A stretch of 57,604 nt of DNA from positions 1 through 57,604 of the forward strand of contig CALULA010000014.1 of NCBI GenBank assembly GCA_944321365.1, written 5' to 3'. This document shows, one piece after another, positions 49,025-57,295 of the stretch. This stretch comes from an uncultured Paraprevotella sp. (lineage in GTDB: Bacteria > Bacteroidota > Bacteroidia > Bacteroidales > Bacteroidaceae). The notes under the pieces were generated by a model. The model saw only the letters and a list, made by a program, of their open reading frames with translations, searched no databases and was not told the DNA's origin. The number at the start of each line of letters is the position of its first letter. Within the stretch, counting starts at the first letter, position 1. A program made the translations under genes and the position numbers.

Positions 49025-49903
49025 ATGGAGCGGAAATGGAAAGATTATGCCCTTTTGATGCTGAAAGGCCTGGGTATGGGGGCAGCCGATGTGGTGCCCG
49101 GTGTGTCGGGTGGCACTATTGCGTTCATTGTCGGGATTTATGATGAGCTGATAGATTCTATCAAGAGCATCAATATGCAGTCTTTAAAGTTGTTGTTTAC
49201 GGGGAAACTTCGTGCTTTCTGGAAAGCCATAAACGGCAACTTCCTCTTTTTCCTGATAGCGGGGATTGCTATCAGCGTGTTTTCACTGGCCAAGCTGATT
49301 ACTTTTTTGCTGGAGACGGAGCCGGTGCTGGTGTGGTCATTCTTCTTTGGCTTGGTGTTGGCTTCCACTTGGTTCGTGTCAAAAGACATCAAGGAGTGGA
49401 ACTGGAAGACGGTGCCAAGCTTCCTTGCCGGTGCGGTGATTGCCTATTACATCACCGTCGCCACTCCGGCTGAGACGCCCACACATCTGCTCTTTATCTT
49501 TTTGTGCGGTGCCATTGCCATCTGCGCCATGATCCTGCCGGGCATCTCCGGCAGTTTTATTCTGGTTCTGCTGGGCAAGTATTTCTATATTATGGAGGCG
49601 GTGAAGACGCTCGACTTTGTGGTGCTGGGCGTGTTTGCCTTGGGGTGCCTGCTGGGCATCACCAGTTTTTCCCGTCTGCTGTCGTATGCCCTGAAACATT
49701 TGCGTAATATTACGTTGGCTGTGCTTTCCGGTTTTATGCTTGGGTCGCTCAATAAGGTCTGGCCTTGGAAGGTAGTGGAGAACGGAACGGAGCAGAATGT
49801 GCTGCCTCAGACGGAAGTGGCCGAAGGCATCGCGCTGATGCTTGTGGGATTCTTCTTGGTATATGTTTTGGAGAAAGTTTCTGCAAATAAATCGAATAAT
49901 TAA
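49025..49903 (+). CDS. DUF368 membrane protein, likely undecaprenyl phosphate translocase (PopT type)
   Basis: 292 residues, eight or so membrane segments, opening with the DUF368 signature GMGAADVVPGVSGGTIAFI. A second GILPGISGS-like sequence (MILPGISGSFILVLLG, near residue 170) marks the internal repeat. Members of this family (PopT) have been shown to return the lipid carrier undecaprenyl phosphate to the inner face of the membrane. It starts 138 bp after rplT and is 11 bp ahead of the glycosyltransferase gene, so it is probably the first gene of the sugar-cycle operon. Confidence 0.85.
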   Translation: MERKWKDYALLMLKGLGMGAADVVPGVSGGTIAFIVGIYDELIDSIKSINMQSLKLLFTGKLRAFWKAINGNFLFFLIAGIAISVFSLAKLITFLLETEPVLVWSFFFGLVLASTWFVSKDIKEWNWKTVPSFLAGAVIAYYITVATPAETPTHLLFIFLCGAIAICAMILPGISGSFILVLLGKYFYIMEAVKTLDFVVLGVFALGCLLGITSFSRLLSYALKHLRNITLAVLSGFMLGSLNKVWPWKVVENGTEQNVLPQTEVAEGIALMLVGFFLVYVLEKVSANKSNN

Positions 49904-49914
49904 TTGCTGGTGCG

Positions 49915-51654
49915 ATGTATAGGAAAACGTATTTCTGGCCGTTGGTTGTCTTGTGCGTGCTGTCGTTGATGCTTTTTCTGGGACAGTCTTTCTTTCACAC
50001 ACGCGGCGAACCGCGTGAAGCCGTAGTGGCCTTGTCCATGTTGCAACAGGACAATTGGATATTGCCTGTCAACAATGGAGTGGAACTGGCTTTTAAGCCG
50101 CCTTTTTTCCATTGGTGCATCGCGGTGATTTCCACAATCGTGGGGACCGTCAACGAATATACGTCACGCATGCCCTCCGCGCTGGCCTTGTCGGCCATGA
50201 TACTGGTGGGATATGTGTTCTATGCCAAGCGCAGAGGGAGTGAGATTGCCTTTATTGCAGCTCTGATTACGTTGACCAATTTTGAGGTGCACCGGGCGGG
50301 TGTGGCCTGCCGGGTGGATATGGTGCTGACGGCCATGATGGTCATCGCTTTGTACCAGCTCTATAAATGGAGTGAAAAAGGATTGCGCGGAGTCCCTGTG
50401 GTGGCGGTGCTCTGTCTGAGTGCGGCGGCCCTGACCAAAGGGCCGGTGGGCATTGTTCTGCCGTGTCTGGTACCGGCGTTGTTCCTTCTCATTCGTGGGG
50501 TGCGCTTTGTGCGCGTCTTTTTCTCCTTCCTGATGGTGGCCGTGTTGGCCTGCATCATTCCCGCCTTGTGGTATTGGGCGGCCTGGCGGCAGGGCGGAGA
50601 CACGTTCCTGCAGCTGGTGCTGGAGGAGAATGTCTACCGTTTCCTGGGAAAGATGACCTACGATGCCCATAGCAATCCGGCCTGGTATAATGTGATGACG
50701 GTAGTGGCCGGCTACGTGCCTTATACCTTGCTGGTGCTGGTCTCGCTCTTTTTCCTGCATTACAAGAAAGTAAGCCTGCGCGGATGGTGGGGGCGTTTCA
50801 AGGCATACGTCCGCAACATGGATGACGCCCGCCTTTATTCCCTGCTCAGCATAGCGGTCATTTTCGTGTTCTATTGCATACCGGAGAGCAAGAGGAGCGT
50901 GTATCTGCTTCCCATCTATCCTTTCATCGCTTATTTTCTGGCTGAGTATATTGTTTATCTCCGCCACCGTCATCTCAATGCCGTGCGCGTGTTCGGCAGC
51001 ATTGTGGCCGGGCTCTCGTTGCTGCTGGCCCTCGTTTTCATTGCCGTGCGGCTGGACCTGGTGCCGGAAAGTCTGTTCGGCGGTCGGCATGCGGCGGAAA
51101 ATATCGCTTATATGCATGCCTTGCGTGATTTCCCTTTGAGCTTCCGGGCTGTCGCGGTGCTGCTTGTGCCTGTGCTGGCTGCTTGCTGGTACTTCCGTGT
51201 GCAGCATCGGAATGCGGCGGACAATGGCATTATTTACGGTTGCATAGGTGTGATTTTCGCCATCTTCTTTGCTCTCGACGGGGTCTATCAGCCCACGGTG
51301 CTGAATGTGAAGTCCGATTATGCCGTGGCGCAGGAGGTGCGGCGCATCGTGCCGGAGGGCAGGCTGTATTCGTTCCGTACGGATGTGGTACCGGGCAACC
51401 GTATGCATCCTTTCACGGTCAACTTCTATCTGGGCGACCGCATGGTGCCGTTCGACTGTTTCGATCCGGGAACGGAGGGCTATGTGTTCATGGGCGAGGA
51501 CATGGCTCCGGCCTTCATGGAGCGTTACGGTCATGAATATGAGCTGGAGGATGTCTACAATTCCAATCACCGCAGCTGCGACGATAAGCGCAACAATCAT
51601 CTCTACCGCTTCCGGCGGACGGGCGGGGCGCGTCAGGAGGAGCCGCAGGAGTGA
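49915..51654 (+). CDS. GT39/ArnT-like membrane glycosyltransferase
   Basis: A 579-residue protein with about eleven membrane segments. The first outer loop FFHTRGEPREAVVAL carries the acidic residue usual for the GT-C fold active site (Glu of GEPRE), and KPPFFHWCIA is the typical PMT/ArnT second motif; DMVL and LTKGPVG follow. The C-terminal 100 residues form a soluble periplasmic domain. Such enzymes move a sugar from a polyprenyl-phosphate carrier to lipid A or a protein on the outer face. It shares its operon with DUF368, GtrA and GT2 genes. Confidence 0.85.
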   Translation: MYRKTYFWPLVVLCVLSLMLFLGQSFFHTRGEPREAVVALSMLQQDNWILPVNNGVELAFKPPFFHWCIAVISTIVGTVNEYTSRMPSALALSAMILVGYVFYAKRRGSEIAFIAALITLTNFEVHRAGVACRVDMVLTAMMVIALYQLYKWSEKGLRGVPVVAVLCLSAAALTKGPVGIVLPCLVPALFLLIRGVRFVRVFFSFLMVAVLACIIPALWYWAAWRQGGDTFLQLVLEENVYRFLGKMTYDAHSNPAWYNVMTVVAGYVPYTLLVLVSLFFLHYKKVSLRGWWGRFKAYVRNMDDARLYSLLSIAVIFVFYCIPESKRSVYLLPIYPFIAYFLAEYIVYLRHRHLNAVRVFGSIVAGLSLLLALVFIAVRLDLVPESLFGGRHAAENIAYMHALRDFPLSFRAVAVLLVPVLAACWYFRVQHRNAADNGIIYGCIGVIFAIFFALDGVYQPTVLNVKSDYAVAQEVRRIVPEGRLYSFRTDVVPGNRMHPFTVNFYLGDRMVPFDCFDPGTEGYVFMGEDMAPAFMERYGHEYELEDVYNSNHRSCDDKRNNHLYRFRRTGGARQEEPQE

Positions 51655-52028
51655 TGCGGAAAGGCCTTTTCACTTTTGTCCGTTTCGGGATGGTGGGCGT
51701 TCTGGCCACGGCCCTGCACTATGCCCTTTACTGGTTGCTGCACGGTCTGATGGGGGCGAATGCGGCTTTCACCGTAGCCTATGTGCTGTCGTTCGTGGTG
51801 AACTTTTTCCTGACTTCCTGCTTCACGTTCGGGACGCGTCCTACGTGGCGCAGGCTGTTCGGCATGTGTGGGGCGCACGGCGTGAACTATCTGCTGCAGA
51901 TGGGGCTGCTCAACCTGTTCCTCTGGATGAGAGTCCCGTCAGAGTGGGCACCGTTGCCGGTGTATGCCGTTGCGGTCCCTGTGAATTTCTTATTGGTACG
52001 TTTTGTGTTCACACGAAGAAAGGAATGA
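51654..52028 (+). CDS. GtrA-family membrane protein (polyprenyl-phosphate sugar flippase)
   Basis: 125 residues with four membrane segments (about 7-27, 35-55, 68-88, 98-118), the GtrA layout, and the motif FVRFGMVGVLATALHYALYW near the start (quoted exactly 20). The ATG at 51654 overlaps the TGA of the transferase gene (TGATG), so translation is coupled. GtrA proteins are thought to flip lipid-linked glucose or similar from inner to outer face for a GT-C transferase. Confidence 0.88.
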   Translation: MRKGLFTFVRFGMVGVLATALHYALYWLLHGLMGANAAFTVAYVLSFVVNFFLTSCFTFGTRPTWRRLFGMCGAHGVNYLLQMGLLNLFLWMRVPSEWAPLPVYAVAVPVNFLLVRFVFTRRKE

Positions 52029-52029
52029 T

Positions 52030-52986
52030 ATGATGAAGCTGTTGATTGTTGTGCCTTGTTATAATGAAGAAGAGGTGCTGGCAGACACCCACCGTCAGTT
52101 GTCGGGCGTATTGTCGGAACTGCGGGATGAGGGACTGGCCGATGAGGGCGGTCTGCTCTATGTCGACGACGGCTCGCGCGACGGCACATGGGCGCTGATA
52201 AAGGGCTTTGCCGTTGCAGACTCCCGTGTGGGCGGTCTGAAACTGGCGCACAACGTGGGCCATCAGCAGGCTCTTTGGGCCGGTATGGAGTGGGCGTCGC
52301 TCCATGCCGATGCGGCGGTTTCCATCGATGCCGACCTGCAGGATGACATACGTTCCATACGCGATATGGTGAAGGCCTACCGCAGCGGTGCCGATATCGT
52401 TTACGGCGTGCGGCGGGAGCGTTCCTCCGACACCTTCTTCAAGAAAAACACGGCTCAGGGGTTCTATCGCCTGATGAATGCGTTGGGCGGCGACGTGGTG
52501 TACAATCATGCCGATTTCCGGCTGATGAGCCGCCGTGCGTTGCAGGCACTGATGGCCTGCCCGGAGCGTAATCTCTTTCTGCGCGGCATGGTGGCGGCCT
52601 TGGGATTCCCTTCGGCCAAGGTCTATTACGACCGCAAGGAGCGCATGGCCGGTGAGTCGAAATATCCGCTGAGCAAGATGATCAGTTTCGCGCTGGACGG
52701 CATCACCTCGTTCTCTGTCCGCCCGTTGCGTTACATTGCCATACTCGGCTTGCTGTTCATTCTTATTTCGGTAGCGGTCATCGTCTATGCCATTGTGCGT
52801 TATGCGGCGGGCGAGACCATTCAGGGCTGGACTTCGCTGTTGGTGTCCGTGTGGTTCATCGGCGGTTCCATCCTGACGGCTTTGGGCATTATCGGCGAAT
52901 ATGTGGGAAAGATTTACAAGGAGGTGAAACGCCGTCCGCGTTACTTCATAGAAGAGGCTGCCGGGATGTCCGTCGCGCAGGATTAA
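52030..52986 (+). CDS. GT2 glycosyltransferase, GtrB/DPM1-like, making polyprenyl-phosphate sugar
   Basis: 318 residues from the tandem ATGATG at 52030. The catalytic domain (about 1-225) shows VVPCYNEEE, YVDDGSRDGT and SIDADLQDD; two C-terminal membrane segments (about 235-260 and 270-295) give the GtrB/ArnC arrangement. It is expected to join a sugar from a nucleotide donor to polyprenyl phosphate on the inner face, feeding GtrA and the GT39-like enzyme. It overlaps no gene but follows GtrA by one base. The sugar itself cannot be told from the sequence. Confidence 0.9.
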   Translation: MMKLLIVVPCYNEEEVLADTHRQLSGVLSELRDEGLADEGGLLYVDDGSRDGTWALIKGFAVADSRVGGLKLAHNVGHQQALWAGMEWASLHADAAVSIDADLQDDIRSIRDMVKAYRSGADIVYGVRRERSSDTFFKKNTAQGFYRLMNALGGDVVYNHADFRLMSRRALQALMACPERNLFLRGMVAALGFPSAKVYYDRKERMAGESKYPLSKMISFALDGITSFSVRPLRYIAILGLLFILISVAVIVYAIVRYAAGETIQGWTSLLVSVWFIGGSILTALGIIGEYVGKIYKEVKRRPRYFIEEAAGMSVAQD

Positions 52987-53178
52987 GATGCCTTTTTCCT
53001 CTTTGCGCATGCCCCTTGGCCGTGGTGCGGGCGGTGTATGTCAGGCATTCGCGCTGACAGAATGTTTGTGCATTCCTGCTTTTCTTATTCATAATGACAT
53101 TTTTTCCGCTTTTTCCGCAGGATGGAAAGAGCCGATGCAAAGGCTTCTGTATGCCGGAACGTGCATATTTATGCGTTC

Positions 53179-53354
53179 TTCGGCATGTTTATGCGTGTGT
53201 TTCTGCATATATTCCGTTTTCTTTGCGGAAAGATGCCGGCGTCTGTGCGGAAAGAAAGTTCCGTCTTTGCGCACAGACGGGCGGGAATGTCCGCATCACG
53301 CCGGATATTTGTCCGCACGGACGGGCCGTATGGTCCGCAGCATGCTGTTTTTTT
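53179..53354. repeat. 22-bp-period palindromic octamer array 5 (six clear plus two degenerate units)
   Basis: Clear octamers start at 53223 TTGCGGAA, 53245 GTGCGGAA, 53267 TTGCGCAC, 53289 GTCCGCAT, 53311 GTCCGCAC and 53333 GTCCGCAG; weaker ones at 53179 TTCGGCAT and 53201 TTCTGCAT keep the same 22-bp register. A TTCCGCAG at 53113 is also in phase (66 bp earlier). The spacers differ. It lies between convergent genes. Confidence 0.85.
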
Positions 53355-53505
53355 TGCTGGATGAAGCTTCGGAACGTTGATTTTCTGAGTGACAGAATGT
53401 AAGCCGGTTTCCGCCTGTATGGCGCATAAACCGGAGGAGCGTGTTAGATAAACGTTGCTGATTGGTGCCTGATGTCAGTGAATGCCTCTTGAATGCTGTC
53501 GTTTT

Positions 53506-53567
53506 GCCGGTGCCGGAATGCGCGTGCGTCGCTCATTTGGCTTCCGTCTTGCGCCGGAGCCGGAATG
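53506..53567. repeat. Imperfect 15-bp direct repeat
   Basis: GCCGGTGCCGGAATG (53506-53520) and GCCGGAGCCGGAATG (53553-53567) differ at one base and are 47 bp apart. They lie just outside array 5 and may be decayed parts of it or an unrelated repeat. Confidence 0.5.
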
Positions 53568-53618
53568 GCGCATTCTGAGAGAACACTTTTGTCATTCTGT
53601 CATTTTGTTTACGGCAAG

Positions 53619-53657
53619 CGGGCCTGCCTCTGCGGTTGTTCCGCAGGAGCAGGCCCG
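53619..53657. terminator. Strong hairpin between the GT2 and pstB 3' ends
   Basis: CGGGCCTGC and GCAGGCCCG pair, with a second TGCGG/CCGCA stem inside and two mismatches. It is 30 bp from the pstB stop codon and could stop transcription from both sides. Confidence 0.75.
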
Positions 53658-53686
53658 TTTGTCTGTGCGGTGCTTTCCCGCCGTGC

Positions 53687-54457
53687 TTATCCCATCTTTC
53701 CGGTCAGGTAGGCACGTGTGCGGTCGTCCGTCGGTTCGCTGAACATCTTGTCGGTCCGGTCGTATTCGATAAGCTCGCCCAGATACATGAACATGGACAT
53801 GTCGGAGATGCGTTTGGCCTGCGACATGTTGTGGGTCACTATCATGATGGTCACCTCGTCCTTCAGCTTCACGATGAGGTCTTCCACGTGCTTGGTGGCG
53901 ATAGGGTCAAGGGCCGACGTCGGTTCGTCCAACAGCAGCAGTTCCGGCTGCAAGGCCAGCGAGCGGGCGATGCACAGCCGCTGCTGTTGTCCGCCGGAGA
54001 GGAAAGTGCCTCGTTTGGTGAGTGCGCTTTTCACTTCGTCCCAGAGAGACACGTTCCGCAGGTTGCGCTCCACGATTTCGTCCTTCTTGCTTTTGCTCAG
54101 GCGGATGCCGTTCAGGATGTATCCGGCCAGGACGTTGTCGTAGATGCTCATGGTGGGGAATGGGTTGGGCCGCTGGAACACCATGCCAATCTTGCGGCGC
54201 ACCTCGTTGGGCTGTGCGGTCATGATGTTCTCGCCGTTGAGCAGGATTTCGCCTGTCACCTGTATGTTCTTGTACAGCTCATGCATGCGGTTCACGGCCC
54301 GCAGCAGCGTGCTCTTGCCGCATCCGGACGGACCCATGATGGCGGTGATGGTGTTGCGTTCCACGGCAGCCGATACGTTTTTCACCGCCGTCACTTTCTG
54401 ATCGTATGAGATACTCAGGTTCTTGATTTCCAGAATAGGGTGGGTTATATTTTCCAT
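53687..54457 (-). CDS. pstB: Phosphate ABC transporter ATP-binding protein
   Basis: 256 residues, the usual PstB length, with Walker A GPSGCGKST (42-50), the signature LSGGQQQRLCIARSL, Walker B LLLDEPTSALDP and the Q-loop MVFQRPNPFP (QRPNPFP is specific to PstB). It powers high-affinity phosphate uptake together with PstS, PstC and PstA. Its start overlaps the end of pstA by 13 bp. It is the last gene of the operon; no phoU follows in the window. Confidence 0.97.
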   Translation of the reverse strand: MENITHPILEIKNLSISYDQKVTAVKNVSAAVERNTITAIMGPSGCGKSTLLRAVNRMHELYKNIQVTGEILLNGENIMTAQPNEVRRKIGMVFQRPNPFPTMSIYDNVLAGYILNGIRLSKSKKDEIVERNLRNVSLWDEVKSALTKRGTFLSGGQQQRLCIARSLALQPELLLLDEPTSALDPIATKHVEDLIVKLKDEVTIMIVTHNMSQAKRISDMSMFMYLGELIEYDRTDKMFSEPTDDRTRAYLTGKMG

Positions 54458-55317
54458 TTTTTTGCAATTCGTTTAGCTAATAGATTCAGACAAAGTACGA
54501 AGGTGAGCAGGAACAGCGATGCTCCCCAGATGAGGCTTTGCAGGTTGGGGTCGTTGAAGAACTCCCAGATGAGCAGCGGCACGGCAGACATGGGGCGTGA
54601 CATGTTCCAGCTGATGACCGCACTGCCCAGCGTGGTGAACATCAGCGGGGCTGTCTCGCCCACCACGCGGGATATAGCCAGCAGGATGCCTGTGAAGATA
54701 CTGCCGAACGAGGCGGGCAGCATCACCTTGAGCATCACGCGCCAGTAGCTTCCGCCCAGTCCCAGACCGGCTTCTTTCAGCGTCTCCGGCAGGATTTTCA
54801 TGGTCTCTTCCGTCGAGCGGATAATCAGGGGAAGCATCATGATGAAGAGGGCCACGCTTCCGGCATAGCCCGAATATCCCTTCGTGGGCACCACGATCCA
54901 GATGTAGGTGATGATGCCGATGATGATCGACGGAGTGCCTTGCAGCAGGTCGGTCAGGTAACTCACGATGGTGGCGAACCAGTTGCCCCGGTATTCCGAC
55001 AGGCAGATGCCGCACAGTATGCCCACCGGTATGGCCACAACGGCGGCAAGGAGCAGCATGAGGAACGTGCCCACGATGCCGTTGGCTATGCCTCCCGGCA
55101 CACTTTCGCCGTTAGCCATGGCCGTCAGTGCCTTGTAGGCGTTGGGCGTGGCTTCGGTGATGAACGACCACCCCAGCTGGTCCCATCCCTTGATGAGCAC
55201 TTCGCCGAGGATGGCTATGAGCGGCACGGCTGTCAGTGCCGAGAGCACACAAACGGTGACATACAGCAGTCTGTTCTTCAGTATTCTGAATTCCAAATTC
55301 TTGTCTTTTGTTTTCAT
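54445..55317 (-). CDS. pstA: Phosphate ABC transporter permease PstA
   Basis: 290 residues with six membrane segments. The region LPLIIRSTEETMKILPETLKEAGLGLGGSYWRVMLKVMLPASF carries the binding-protein-dependent permease loop (EAA-like, EAGLGLG); I quote it in parts: RSTEETMKILPETLKEA, then GLGGSYWRVM. It forms the membrane channel with PstC. The gene follows pstC by 25 bp and overlaps pstB by 13 bp. Confidence 0.95.
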   Translation of the reverse strand: MKTKDKNLEFRILKNRLLYVTVCVLSALTAVPLIAILGEVLIKGWDQLGWSFITEATPNAYKALTAMANGESVPGGIANGIVGTFLMLLLAAVVAIPVGILCGICLSEYRGNWFATIVSYLTDLLQGTPSIIIGIITYIWIVVPTKGYSGYAGSVALFIMMLPLIIRSTEETMKILPETLKEAGLGLGGSYWRVMLKVMLPASFGSIFTGILLAISRVVGETAPLMFTTLGSAVISWNMSRPMSAVPLLIWEFFNDPNLQSLIWGASLFLLTFVLCLNLLAKRIAKKWKI

Positions 55318-55342
55318 GTCGTTGATTCAGTGTTGACAGGGG

Positions 55343-56200
55343 TTAGACATGTTGTGCGCGTCGGATGAGAATCTTGCCCACCATGTTGATGACAGCCGTG
55401 ATGAGGAAGAGCAGCAGTCCGATGGCGATGAGCGAGGAGAGCTTCAGGCCGTCGGCCTCTCCGAACTGGTTGGCTATGATGCTGGCCATGGTGTTTCCTG
55501 TTGTGCGCAGCGTCTCCGGCATCTGATTGGTGTTGCCGATGAGCATCGTCACGGTCATGGTCTCTCCCAAGGCGCGTCCGATGGCCAGAATATAGGCCGA
55601 GAAGATACCCGATCCGGCAGTGGGGAAAATGATTCTGCGAATCACTTCGGCCCGCGTGGCTCCCAGTCCGTAGGCTCCTTCCTTCAGGTCGGCCGGCACC
55701 ATCTTGATGAACTCCGAGCTGAGCGAGGCCGCGTAGGGCACAATCATGATGGCCAGCACGAAGGCTGCCGTCAGGATGCCCGAACCTTGCGGCGAGAGCT
55801 GCAGGTGCATGAAGATGCCCCGCAGGGCGTAGAAGCCCCACAGACCGTAGATGATGGACGGGATGCCCGCCAGCAGGTCGGTGATGGTGCTCAGTATGGC
55901 GGCTATCTTCTTGCCGCGGAAGTACTCGCCGGTGAACAATGCCACAGGCAGTGAGAACGGGATGCAGATGAGCAGGGCCAGCAGAGTGGTAAGCAGCGTG
56001 CCGGTGATAAACGGCAGTGCGCCGTAGCTCTCCTTGCCGCTGGTGGTCACCCAGTCGTCCGAGAAGATGAAGTGCCAGAATCCGAAGTGTCCGAAAGCTT
56101 CAGAGGCATCGCTCGACAGCGAGTAGATGATGCCTCCGCAGATGAGCGGAATCAGGATGGCCGACACGATGAGCAGTGTTCTGAATATTTTGTCTTGCAT
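55343..56200 (-). CDS. pstC: Phosphate ABC transporter permease PstC
   Basis: 285 residues, six membrane segments. The loop SSEFIKMVPADLKEGAYGLGATRAEVIRRI carries the permease EAA-like motif (EGAYGLGATRAE), and the N-terminal long outer loop fits PstC. With PstA it forms the phosphate channel. It lies 27 bp after pstS. Confidence 0.95.
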   Translation of the reverse strand: MQDKIFRTLLIVSAILIPLICGGIIYSLSSDASEAFGHFGFWHFIFSDDWVTTSGKESYGALPFITGTLLTTLLALLICIPFSLPVALFTGEYFRGKKIAAILSTITDLLAGIPSIIYGLWGFYALRGIFMHLQLSPQGSGILTAAFVLAIMIVPYAASLSSEFIKMVPADLKEGAYGLGATRAEVIRRIIFPTAGSGIFSAYILAIGRALGETMTVTMLIGNTNQMPETLRTTGNTMASIIANQFGEADGLKLSSLIAIGLLLFLITAVINMVGKILIRRAQHV

Positions 56201-56227
56201 ATGTTTGCCCGTTTGTCGTCGTTTGGC

Positions 56228-57295
56228 TTATTTCAGAATCGGCTGACCGTCATAGGTCACCTGTTTCAGGTTCTGCAGGCTGATGTTCACGGCCTGTTCC
56301 GGCAGAGGCGCATAGTGTACGGTGGCAGTGGTCTGCTGTATGGAGTCGCTCAGTACGTATTGCATCAGGTCGAGTGTGGCTTTGGCCTGTGCCTGGCTGC
56401 GGTCGGCGTAATGCTGTTCTTTGTAGATGACCAGCCAGGTGAAACAGCTGATGGGGTATGCTCCGGCAGCATCAGCATCGGTGATGGAGCATCGGGTGTC
56501 CTGCGGAATGTCGCCGGCGGCGGCAGAGATGCTTTCTGTAGAGGGCTTGATAAGCTCACCGCGCCTGTTCATGACGTTGGCCGATGGAATTTTTTGTGCA
56601 AAAGCATATTCCGAACCCATATATCCGATGGAATAAGGAGTCTGGGCAATGATGCCGGCCACGCCCGGATTGCCCTTGGCGGCCTGCCCCACGGGGAAGT
56701 CGACGGTCTTGCCGCTTCCGTAAGTGTTTTTCCAATTCTCGCTGACTTTGCACAGATAGTCAGAGAAGATGAACGTCGTGCCGCTGCCGTCCGAGCGGTA
56801 GGCCGTGATGATATCCTTGGCAGGCAGGCTGGCTTGCGGGTTGAGTTCTTTCAGTCTCTGGTCGTCCCATTTCGTGATTTTTCCGCAGAAAATGTCGGCG
56901 ATGACTTCGCCCGACAGATTCAGTTCCTTCACGTCCGGAAGATTGTAGGCGATGACCACGGCCCCCATACAGGTGGGAATGTGCACCACTTCCTTCATCT
57001 CTTTCATCTCCTCGTCGGTGAGATAAGCGTCGGTTCCGGCAAAGTCCACGATTTCGTCCTTCAGATTCCGGATGCCTCCTCCGCTGCCTATTCCGCCGTA
57101 AGAGACCATATCTCCATATTTTTCACTGTAACTTTCAAACGTCATGGTATAGAACGGGAGCGGGAATGTGGCTCCGGCCCCACTCATTTCTACGGTTTCG
57201 CGTCCGCTGCCGTCTCCGGCGGTCTGTTTTCCTCCACATGCCGTGATGGCCAGTGCCATAAAGGCCGAGGCCAATGTCAAATAGATTTTTCTCAT
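56228..57295 (-). CDS. pstS: Phosphate-binding lipoprotein PstS
   Basis: 355 residues from the ATG at 57295; the longer frame to 57433 is rejected because the lipoprotein signal (MRKIYLTLASAF, Cys20 in ITACGG) begins here. Phosphate-contact motifs are visible: SGAGATFPLPFY, FAGTDAYLTDEE, YRSDGSGTTFIFSDYL and GNPGVAG. As a lipoprotein it would sit on the outer face of the inner membrane or the inner leaflet of the outer membrane, passing phosphate to PstC-PstA. It is the first gene of the operon. Confidence 0.95.
   Translation of the reverse strand: MRKIYLTLASAFMALAITACGGKQTAGDGSGRETVEMSGAGATFPLPFYTMTFESYSEKYGDMVSYGGIGSGGGIRNLKDEIVDFAGTDAYLTDEEMKEMKEVVHIPTCMGAVVIAYNLPDVKELNLSGEVIADIFCGKITKWDDQRLKELNPQASLPAKDIITAYRSDGSGTTFIFSDYLCKVSENWKNTYGSGKTVDFPVGQAAKGNPGVAGIIAQTPYSIGYMGSEYAFAQKIPSANVMNRRGELIKPSTESISAAAGDIPQDTRCSITDADAAGAYPISCFTWLVIYKEQHYADRSQAQAKATLDLMQYVLSDSIQQTTATVHYAPLPEQAVNISLQNLKQVTYDGQPILK

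Larger units (their letters stand above)
52987..53686. other. 700-bp intergenic region between convergent sugar-cycle and pst operons
   Basis: It holds array 5 (53179-53354), a direct repeat (53506-53520 and 53553-53567) and the strong hairpin at 53619-53657. Short frames through the array have no protein-like composition. I see no gene. Confidence 0.65.
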
